Of a stretch of DNA of 64,000 bases, positions 57,485 to 64,000 are shown in pieces (position 1 is the stretch's first letter; each line of letters opens with the position of its first letter). Both the position numbers and the translations under genes were made by a program. The notes below the pieces were generated by a model, which made no database searches, was not told the DNA's origin, and saw only the letters and a list, made by a program, of their open reading frames with translations. This stretch comes from Lentzea flava (lineage in GTDB: Bacteria; Actinomycetota; Actinomycetes; Mycobacteriales; Pseudonocardiaceae). The stretch lies in assembly GCF_014648475.1 (NCBI RefSeq), contig NZ_BMRE01000004.1:124001-188000 (forward strand), written 5' to 3'.

Positions 57485-57765
57485 AGGTGACGGTCCTGAT
57501 CCCGGGCGTCCTCCGCACCGCGACGGACGGCGCCGCACACCTGGACGTCGACGTCCCGGAGCCCGCCACCCTGGGCACGGCCCTGGACGTCCTGGCCGAC
57601 ACCTACCCGGCCCTGGACCGCCGCCTGCGCGACGAACGCTCCGCCTTACGCCGCTACGTGAACTTCTACGTCAACGGCGAGGAGTGCCGCCGCCTGGCGG
57701 GCCCGGCCACCCCGCTCCCGGCGGGCGCCGAGATCCAGATCCTGCCGTCGGTGGCGGGCGGCTGA
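57481..57765 (+). CDS. MoaD/ThiS-family ubiquitin-like protein
   Basis: 94 aa from GTG 57481. Beta-grasp fold with VTVLIPGVLRTATDGAAHLD, then LGTALDVLADTYPALDRRLR and FYVNGEECRRL, ending in AGAEIQILPSVAGG. The C-terminal Gly-Gly is the residue pair that is adenylated and thiocarboxylated in sulfur carriers. No E1 partner is adjacent. Overlaps the propeller stop by 4 nt. Confidence 0.9.
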   Translation: MKVTVLIPGVLRTATDGAAHLDVDVPEPATLGTALDVLADTYPALDRRLRDERSALRRYVNFYVNGEECRRLAGPATPLPAGAEIQILPSVAGG

Positions 57766-57949
57766 CGCCCCGGACCGGCCCAGGCCGGGATGCGCCGCAC
57801 CGGGGATGGCGGCGCACCCCGGCCACCCGGCCCGGAACGCCGAGCCGCACGGGACGCGAAGGCCGCGCCTGGAACAGGGGGTGCGGCACCGGCGGTGGTG
57901 TGCGGGGAGCGCCGAGCTGCTCGCTCCACCGGGCGGCGACAAACGCCCG

Positions 57950-58285
57950 ACCTGTCCAGCCAGCCAAGCTCTGTCTGCCCGGCCGTGTCTGCCCGGCCGT
58001 GCCTGCCTGTGCGGCCTGACACTGCCAGCCCAGCCAATCCAGCGCCGCACCGCCGGCCCAGCTCAGCCCTGCCAGCCGAGTTCGGCCTGCCAGCCCAGCT
58101 CAGCTCTGCCCCCGTCAGCCCACTCCGGCCAGCCCAGCCAGCCCGGCCCGGCCCGCCGTGCCAGTCCAGCTCCGCCAGCCGAGCTCAGCCCTGTCCCTCC
58201 AGCCCAGCCCAGCCCGGCCCGGCCCGGCCCGGCCAGCTCTGCCAGTCCAGGCCCTGCCCCGCCAGTCCTGACCCAGCCCGTCCGG
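57950..58285. repeat. C-rich degenerate repeats and pentanucleotide microsatellite
   Basis: The 546-bp gap between the convergent MoaD-like and hydrolase genes contains no gene. It is packed with CCAGCCCAGC- and TGCCAGCC-type units and a run of AGCCC/GGCCC pentamers (58201-58236). Long open frames in several frames here reflect repeat composition. Confidence 0.8.
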
Positions 58286-58311
58286 CGTGCTGCCTGCTCC
58301 ACCGTTCGCCG

Positions 58312-59124
58312 TCAGTCGGCCAGAAAACCGCCAATGGCGTTCCGGAAGAACGCCGGGTCGTCCTGCCACGGGTAGTGCCCGGCACCGGTCTGCACCACGA
58401 CGCTGCAACGCCGGAACAGCTGAGCCACCTCCTGCGCCGCAGCGGGCGAGGGGAAGGAGTCGACCCCACCGGCCAGCATCAACACCGGCACGTCCAGCTC
58501 GGCCAGTTCCTCCGGCGTCGCGACCGGCGCACCGGCCGCGTAGTAGGCGGCCGCCGCGTTGGGCAGCCGGGTGGCCTCGGACGCGCGGGCGTGTTCCTGA
58601 GCCGCGTCGTCCCACCGCGCGTAGAAGAAAGGAGTCATCACGGCCCAGTCACTCCCCTCGACACTGCCGGCGAGCACGGCCTCGAGCGCCTCCTTGATCG
58701 CTGGGTACCAGGGCTCGTCCGACCGGGACTCCGCGACGGCCCGCAGCTGCGCCAGGTCCGGGCCGCGGCCGAGGGAGCGGAGGCTGGGCGTCACGAGCAC
58801 CAGCCGCCGCACGTGCGACGGGTAGCGCAGGGCGTACCGGATCGCGATGGCCGCGCCCGCCGAGTGCGCGAGCACGTCCACCGGGTCGAGGCCGGCGTGG
58901 GCGCGGTGGGCCTCGACGTCGTCGACGTGCAGGTCGAAGCGCAGCTCTGCCGGGTCTGCGGGGCCGGACCTGCCGGTGCCCCGCAGGTGCAGCAGGTGCA
59001 GGCGCGCGGGGAGCCCGCCGAGGTCGCCCAGGTACGACGGGGCGAGCAGCGGGCCGCCGGGTACGACCAGCAGGGGTGCGCCGGAGCCGAGTTCATCGTG
59101 TGCGAGACCCATGAAGAGGATCAT
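58312..59124 (-). CDS. Alpha/beta hydrolase (proline iminopeptidase-like)
   Basis: 270 aa from ATG 59124; ATG 59112 (MGLAHDEL) is equally possible. Order of motifs: LLVVPGGPLLAPSYLGDLGG (oxyanion GGP), HLRGTGRSGP, the nucleophile elbow AHSAGA, the acid in LMLAGGVDSFP and the catalytic His in TGAGHYPWQDDP. The elbow has Ala in place of the first Gly of GxSxG. Similar to S33 peptidase-like hydrolases; substrate unknown. Confidence 0.88.
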   Translation of the reverse strand: MILFMGLAHDELGSGAPLLVVPGGPLLAPSYLGDLGGLPARLHLLHLRGTGRSGPADPAELRFDLHVDDVEAHRAHAGLDPVDVLAHSAGAAIAIRYALRYPSHVRRLVLVTPSLRSLGRGPDLAQLRAVAESRSDEPWYPAIKEALEAVLAGSVEGSDWAVMTPFFYARWDDAAQEHARASEATRLPNAAAAYYAAGAPVATPEELAELDVPVLMLAGGVDSFPSPAAAQEVAQLFRRCSVVVQTGAGHYPWQDDPAFFRNAIGGFLAD

Positions 59125-59159
59125 CACATCGGGTGGAGGTGCCCGAGGGCGTTTTGGCG

Positions 59160-60116
59160 TCAGATGAGCAGCAGCGACTTGCCGAGCGTGGTGCGTTGCT
59201 CGAGTGACGTGTGCGCCTTTTCGGCCTCCGCCAACGGGTACGTCGCGCTGATCACCGGACGGATCCGGCCCTGCGCGGTGAGGGCGAGTGCCTCCGTGAG
59301 GTGTTCTCGCACGGTCGCGGGGTCCGGGGCTGTGGCGAGCATGTTGTCAACGTGCACCTGCCGACGGCTCGCCACCGAGGGATCGATGTCGGCGAAGCCG
59401 TCCGAGCTGCCGTAGGTGACGAAGCGGCCGCCGCTGGCCACGAGGTCGAACGTCGCCCTGCCGAGAGCTCCTCCCGCGCCGTCGAACGCCACGCCGATGT
59501 CGCCGGCCGCGGCCCGGACCTGGTCCTGCCAGCCGTCGAGCGAGTAGTCGACGGTCACCTCCGCGCCCAGCTCGCGGGCCAGGGCGAGTTTGCGTTCGCC
59601 GCGAGCGGCGGCGACGACGCGTGCGCCGGCGTCGCGCATCAGTTGCACCAGCAGCGAACCCGCGCCGCCGGCGGCCGCCGCTATCAGGACCCAGTCGCCC
59701 TGCTCGACCTTCACCCGGCGGGAGAGGTTCACCGCGGTGGCTCCGTCGTGGAGCATGGCCGCTGCCTCGGCCGAGCCCAGGCCGTCAGGGACCGCGACGA
59801 TCTCGTCGGCCGCGAAGACGACCTGTTCCGCGTAGCCCTCGGGTCCGCGGCCGATGACGTGACGGCCGAGCCAGGCCGGATCCACGCCCTCGCCGACCGA
59901 CAGCACGTGTCCTGCGCCGCCACCGCCGGGCACGTACGGAGGATGGCGCGGGAAGAACTCGCCGCCCCAGCCGCTGCGCAACAGCGTGTCGAGGAAGATC
60001 ACGTCGGCGACGGTCATGCCGACCACCACCTGTCCTGGACCTGCCACCGGCTCAGGAATCTCGTCGACGCGCAGCACCTCGGGTCCACCGAACTCGTGCA
60101 CGCGGACAGCCTTCAT
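59160..60116 (-). CDS. Quinone oxidoreductase-like zinc-independent MDR protein
   Basis: 318 aa from ATG 60116; the longer frame adds 14 unlikely residues. N-terminal MKAVRVHEFGGPEVLRVDEI is the classic quinone reductase/crotonyl-CoA reductase start. NADPH Rossmann motif AAAAGGAGSLLVQLMRDAG, then VDYSLDGWQDQVRAAAGDIG and YPLAEAEKAH. No zinc-ligand cysteines. Reduces quinones or enones with NADPH. Confidence 0.92.
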   Translation of the reverse strand: MKAVRVHEFGGPEVLRVDEIPEPVAGPGQVVVGMTVADVIFLDTLLRSGWGGEFFPRHPPYVPGGGGAGHVLSVGEGVDPAWLGRHVIGRGPEGYAEQVVFAADEIVAVPDGLGSAEAAAMLHDGATAVNLSRRVKVEQGDWVLIAAAAGGAGSLLVQLMRDAGARVVAAARGERKLALARELGAEVTVDYSLDGWQDQVRAAAGDIGVAFDGAGGALGRATFDLVASGGRFVTYGSSDGFADIDPSVASRRQVHVDNMLATAPDPATVREHLTEALALTAQGRIRPVISATYPLAEAEKAHTSLEQRTTLGKSLLLI

Positions 60117-60199
60117 CACGACCACTTCCCCCGTCTCGATCACTTCGGTCGTGTTCACCGTAAAAGCTCGACCAAGGTGGAGATCAAGCCGAGATTTCC

Positions 60200-61666
60200 T
60201 CAGCAGGAAGCGAAGTCGTCCAGAAGACCCGACGCGACCTCGACGTCCGGGCTGAGCTGGCGGTCGGCCATGTCCGGGTTGAGCTTCGCCTCCGCCATCT
60301 CGAAGGCGGCCTGCAACGGCGCGGTGTCCGGCCGGACCCCGCGCAACCGCAGCGCGCGCACGGCGGCGACGATCTCGCAGGCCAGCACCAGCCGGAACGC
60401 TCCCAGCGACCGCAGGGCCTGGGACGCGGACTGGAAGGCGAAGCTCGAGTTCTCCTCCTGGCCTCGCGACACCACGGCGTTGCCGATGCTCGCGGGCTCG
60501 GCGAGGGTGCGGACCTCGGCCAGCGCGGAGTTGGCGCTGTACTCGAGGATCATCACGCCCGAGCTGCCGCGCACGCCCTCGGCGAGGAACGGGCGCAGGC
60601 CCGTGAAGTTCGGCTCCACCAGGGTGGCGAGGCGGGCGGTCGACAGGTGGCCGGTGTGCAGCATCGACAACCGCAGGCGGTCGAGCGCCTGACCGAGGTA
60701 CGCGCTGTGGAAGGCGCCGTGGTGGTACGCGGCGTCGTCCTCAGGGCCGAAGTGGTCGGCGACGATCAGGGGGTTCTCGGCGGCGGCGTTGAACTCGACG
60801 TCGAGGACGCGGGCGAGGTCCGTGGCGGCGTCGACGGCAGGGCCGTGGATCTGCGGGAAGCAGCGGTAGCCGAACGGGTCCTGGATGCGGGCGGGTGGAC
60901 GCGACGGCTCGCCGAGCAGCCTGCGCATCTCGGCCGCCACCGCCACCTGGCCGGGGTGGGGGCGGCCGAGGTGCACGCGTTCGTCGTAGGCCTCGACGGC
61001 TCCGTCCACGGCGAGGAACGACAGCGCCGCCACGACGTGAGTGGCCTTGAGCAGCTGGTGGGCGTCCTGCCAGGCGAGGCCAGCCATGCCGATCGTCAGG
61101 GCGTTGCTGCTGATCAACGCCAGCGCGTCGCCCGAGTCGAGCTCGATCGGGTCGGGGGTCTGCGTGGAGCCGAGCCAGTAGCGTTCGCCGAGCAGGGTGA
61201 GGCCGGTCTCGGCCAGTGCCGTGAGGTCGCCGGTGCCGATGGCGCCGTACTCGTGCACGCCGGGGTAGCAGCTGCTGTTCAGAGCGGCCTGCAGGGCCTC
61301 GGCCACGGATCTGCGCACGCCCGCGCCGCCCGCGAGGAGCTGGTTGAGGCGCACGACCATCATGGCGCGCACCTGTTCCTCTGGGAGCATTCCGCCGAGG
61401 CCACCCGCGTGGCTGCGCAGCAGGCGGAGGCCGTGCTCTGCCCAGCCCTCGGTGCTGACGATCTGGTCGCGGTTCGCGCCGACGCCGGTGGTCCGGCCGT
61501 AGACCTGCCGTCGCACCACCAGGCGCTGGCTGGCGCGCCACGACGCTTCGAGCCGGTCGAGTCCGTCGGCGTGCAGGGCCACGGGGGCGTGGTACCTCGC
61601 GACGCGGACCACGTCGTCGGCACCGAGGGACTGACCGTCCAGCACGACAGGGGAGTCATCGACCAT
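60200..61666 (-). CDS. Aromatic amino acid lyase (HAL/PAL-like) lacking the MIO serine
   Basis: 488 aa from ATG 61666, full length for the family. Catalytic features: Tyr in VYGRTTGVGAN, the Arg region in PFGYRCFPQIHG, NAAAENPLI and SRGQEENSSFAF, all corresponding to conserved lyase motifs. The MIO region reads GAIGTGDLTALA where family members have G-x-x-G-A-S-G-D-L; one residue is missing and the Ser of the A-S-G triad is absent. Either it works without the normal cofactor or has another function. Divergent from the SNF2 helicase with only 29 bp between. Confidence 0.85.
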   Translation of the reverse strand: MVDDSPVVLDGQSLGADDVVRVARYHAPVALHADGLDRLEASWRASQRLVVRRQVYGRTTGVGANRDQIVSTEGWAEHGLRLLRSHAGGLGGMLPEEQVRAMMVVRLNQLLAGGAGVRRSVAEALQAALNSSCYPGVHEYGAIGTGDLTALAETGLTLLGERYWLGSTQTPDPIELDSGDALALISSNALTIGMAGLAWQDAHQLLKATHVVAALSFLAVDGAVEAYDERVHLGRPHPGQVAVAAEMRRLLGEPSRPPARIQDPFGYRCFPQIHGPAVDAATDLARVLDVEFNAAAENPLIVADHFGPEDDAAYHHGAFHSAYLGQALDRLRLSMLHTGHLSTARLATLVEPNFTGLRPFLAEGVRGSSGVMILEYSANSALAEVRTLAEPASIGNAVVSRGQEENSSFAFQSASQALRSLGAFRLVLACEIVAAVRALRLRGVRPDTAPLQAAFEMAEAKLNPDMADRQLSPDVEVASGLLDDFASC

Positions 61667-61695
61667 GGCCCAATGTGAGCACATAGGGTTCAAAG

Positions 61696-64000
61696 GTGCT
61701 CGTACTGCATGGCCTGTGCACGACCGACGGCGTACTCGCGCTGTGGGCGGAGGACTCCGGGCTGCCCGCTCGCAGTGAGAGCACGCGACGGGACGCGCCG
61801 CACCCGTTCGCGGCGACGGCCGAGTCGCTGGCCGCCGCGCTCGGGCAGGAAGCGCTCAAGACGACCACGCGGGCGTTGCTGCTGCCGTCGTTCTCCTCCG
61901 GTCCGATGGCGTCGCCGGAGCTGGTGCGCGACCCGTTGGCGGCGGGGCGGGCGCAGCGCGGCAAGGTCGGGTTGCGGCAGTGGAGCGTGCCGACGGTCCG
62001 CCTGACGGCCAGGCCGGAGCCCGGCGCCGAGGTGCGGCTGAGCGACTCGGCACGGTTCGTGTTCGACGTGGCGGGGTTCGCCGCCGATCTCGTCGACCGC
62101 GGGCGCGTGCTGCCGTCGGTCGCGCCGGACCAGGCCGTCGCTCGGTGGGTGCCGGTGCTGTCGGGCACGGACTCGGCGCGGTTCGCGGCGCTGCAGTCCG
62201 CGATGCCGCCCGCCTGCCGGTGCGAGGAGATCGTCAGCGATCCGGCCGAGCTGGTGCGCGCGGCGCTCACGGCCGCCGTCGACGAGCAGGTCAGAAGCCG
62301 GCTGAACGGCACGGTCCTCGCGCCGAAAGGTCGTGGCCGCGCGACGACCGCGGAGGCCTGGCTCGCCGCGCTCACCGGGGAGCCGGTGTTCGACGCGGAC
62401 CCGGTCGAGCTCTACGAGCTGCGCGAACAGCTCGACCGCTGGCGGGACAGCGCGGGCAACGAGAGCCCGGTGCGCACGTGCTTCCGGCTGCGCTCGCCCG
62501 AACAGCGCGACGAGGACGAGTGGGCGGTCGAGTTCCTGCTGCAGGCCGTCGACGAACCCAGCGTGCTGGTGCCCGCGCACCAGGTGTGGTTCGCGGACGA
62601 CAGCGTGCTGCGGCGCTGGATCCCGGCACCGCAGGAGCACCTGCTGGCCGATCTCGGGCGGGCGAGCAGGCTGCACCCCGACCTCGACGAGGCGTTGCGC
62701 GGCTCGCACCCGGCCGAGATGGAGGTCGACGCAGAGGGCGCGTACCGGTTCCTGACGGCGGCACCCGTGCTGGCGCAGGCGGGGTTCGGCGTGCTGCTGC
62801 CGTCGTGGTGGCAGCAGCGGGTGCGGCTGGGCCTCAAGCTCACGACGAAGAGCCGCGGCACGGCCGGAACCGTCGCCAAGGAGAGTGAGATCGGCCTGAA
62901 GTCCATTGTGGACTACAAGTGGGAGCTCGCGCTCGGCGAGGACACGCTCACCGACGCCGAGCTGGCCGAGCTCGCGAGGGCGAAGGTGCCGCTGGTGAAG
63001 GTGCGCGGCCAGTGGGTGCAGGTCGACCAGAAGCGCCTCGCCGAGGGACTCGCTTTCCTCAAGCGCGGCGGCGGCCGGATGACCGCGGCCGAAGTCATGC
63101 TCCACAGTGGACTGACCGAGGAGGACGAGAGCCTGCCGCTGCCGCTGACCTCCGTCGAGGCCGACGGCTGGCTCGGGGACCTGTTGTCCGGCAAGGCCGA
63201 CGAGCAGATCGAACCCGTCGAGCCGCCACCGGGCTTCGGTGCGCAGCTGCGCCCGTACCAGCAACGCGGTCTCGCGTGGCTCGCGTTCCTCGACAAGATC
63301 GGCCTGGGTGCGTGCCTCGCGGACGACATGGGCCTCGGCAAGACCGTCCAGCTGCTGGCGCTCGAAGCGCTGAACCGCGCTCACGGCAAGAGGCCGCCGA
63401 CGTTGCTGATCTGCCCGATGTCGGTGGTCGGCAACTGGCAACGCGAGGCGGCCCGGTTCACCCCGGAACTCTCGGTGCACGTGCACCACGGCGCGGACCG
63501 CCTGGACGGCGACGCGTTGCGCGAGGCCGTGGAGAGCCACGACCTGGTGCTGACGACCTACGCGCTGGCCGCCCGCGACGCCGACGCGCTCGAAGACCTC
63601 ACCTGGGACCGCGTGGTGCTCGACGAGGCGCAGAACATCAAGAACAGCGCGACCCGCCAGTCCCAGGCGGTGCGCAGGCTCAAGGCACGCCACCGCGTCG
63701 CGCTGACCGGCACTCCCGTGGAGAACCGGCTCGCCGAGCTGTGGTCGATCATGGACTTCGCCAACCCCGGCGTGCTCGGCACGATCAACACGTTCCGCGC
63801 CCGCTTCGCCGTCCCGGTCGAACGCCACAACGACCAGGACGCCGCCGCCCGCCTGCGCAAGATCACGAACCCGTTCGTGCTCCGCCGCGTGAAGACCGAC
63901 CCGCGCATCATCAGCGACCTGCCGGACAAGGTCGAGATGCGCCAGCTGTGCAACCTCACCACCGAACAGGCCTCGCTCTACCAGGCCGTCGTCAACGACA
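61696..64000 (+). CDS. SNF2-family DEAD/DEAH helicase (3' end outside window)
   Basis: 768 codons visible from GTG 61696, no stop. The N-terminal half is the SNF2-helicase-associated domain of bacterial members (LTAAPVLAQAGFGVLLPSWW, then KSIVDYKWELALGEDTLTDA). The ATPase begins near residue 515 (GAQLRPYQQRGLAWLAFLDK), with Walker A DDMGLGKT near 542, DEAQNIKN near 642, LTGTPVENRL near 670 and FVLRRVKTDP. A DNA-dependent ATPase that remodels or repairs DNA-protein complexes. Helicase C is beyond the window end. Confidence 0.92.
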   Translation, partial: MLVLHGLCTTDGVLALWAEDSGLPARSESTRRDAPHPFAATAESLAAALGQEALKTTTRALLLPSFSSGPMASPELVRDPLAAGRAQRGKVGLRQWSVPTVRLTARPEPGAEVRLSDSARFVFDVAGFAADLVDRGRVLPSVAPDQAVARWVPVLSGTDSARFAALQSAMPPACRCEEIVSDPAELVRAALTAAVDEQVRSRLNGTVLAPKGRGRATTAEAWLAALTGEPVFDADPVELYELREQLDRWRDSAGNESPVRTCFRLRSPEQRDEDEWAVEFLLQAVDEPSVLVPAHQVWFADDSVLRRWIPAPQEHLLADLGRASRLHPDLDEALRGSHPAEMEVDAEGAYRFLTAAPVLAQAGFGVLLPSWWQQRVRLGLKLTTKSRGTAGTVAKESEIGLKSIVDYKWELALGEDTLTDAELAELARAKVPLVKVRGQWVQVDQKRLAEGLAFLKRGGGRMTAAEVMLHSGLTEEDESLPLPLTSVEADGWLGDLLSGKADEQIEPVEPPPGFGAQLRPYQQRGLAWLAFLDKIGLGACLADDMGLGKTVQLLALEALNRAHGKRPPTLLICPMSVVGNWQREAARFTPELSVHVHHGADRLDGDALREAVESHDLVLTTYALAARDADALEDLTWDRVVLDEAQNIKNSATRQSQAVRRLKARHRVALTGTPVENRLAELWSIMDFANPGVLGTINTFRARFAVPVERHNDQDAAARLRKITNPFVLRRVKTDPRIISDLPDKVEMRQLCNLTTEQASLYQAVVND

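Noticed and set aside
57790..59415. 541-aa plus-strand frame with a Pro/Ser/Ala/Cys-rich start
   Set aside because: Low-complexity reading of the C-rich repeats, then the antisense of the hydrolase gene.

Overview
The window is high-GC actinomycete chromosome. GTG starts are frequent, there are several apparently leaderless promoters, and the gene content includes MurT/GatD, a LytR-CpsA-Psr protein, LAFTG sortase-type anchoring, many secreted glycoside hydrolases and a pSAM2-like integrative element. Protein style suggests Pseudonocardiales (Lentzea/Saccharothrix-like); the genus is inference.

Layout. 0-10 kb: lipoprotein, luciferase-like oxidoreductase, secreted SxxK hydrolase, FAD oxidoreductase, DedA protein, a large GH97 glycosidase and a divergent LuxR-type ATPase regulator. 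10-16 kb: an atypical tRNA-Leu(UAG), DUF3618, TetR, then a GH95-like and a GH27 glycosidase and a LAFTG surface protein. 16-21 kb: methyltransferase and carboxylesterase whose 3' ends are duplicated as repeats, an alcohol dehydrogenase, and a Baeyer-Villiger-type monooxygenase divergent from its likely TetR. 21-29 kb: gatD-murT, an XRE regulator, an LCP protein and a fused bacterial-type glycyl-tRNA synthetase. 29-35 kb: tandem GH46 chitosanases, a subtilase, an orphan sugar-binding lipoprotein, and a two-gene unit of a small protein with an amyloid-like C-terminal motif plus a membrane protein. 35-39 kb: cspA, then an amino-acid ABC operon ending in asparaginase and lacking an ATPase.

The main feature is at 39.8-54.5 kb. 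A second GH27 alpha-galactosidase gene is cut into two halves by a 12.7-kb integrated element. The halves share an 8-bp core (TGTCGTAC on +), and collapsing the two core copies restores one in-frame 668-codon ORF. The core covers the codons of the predicted catalytic nucleophile. The element has int, rep and tra next to attL plus small conjugation-type genes, as in actinomycete integrative conjugative elements (AICEs). int carries a nonsense codon and a frameshift, and rep carries a frameshift and a deletion, so the element looks stranded. Cargo includes a DUF5919-like regulator translationally coupled to an inositol-monophosphatase-like protein, a lipoprotein, a membrane protein and a DUF4241 protein, followed by a decayed region with a transposase remnant.

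54.5-64 kb: acyl-CoA dehydrogenase, BNR-propeller plus MoaD-like pair, alpha/beta hydrolase, quinone oxidoreductase, an aromatic amino acid lyase homologue lacking the MIO serine, and the start of a SNF2 helicase that runs off the window.

The genes point to a soil saprophyte investing in secreted polysaccharide degradation (GH97, GH95, GH27 x2, GH46 x2) with local regulators and cell-wall functions. All calls come from reading the sequence; no database search was run.
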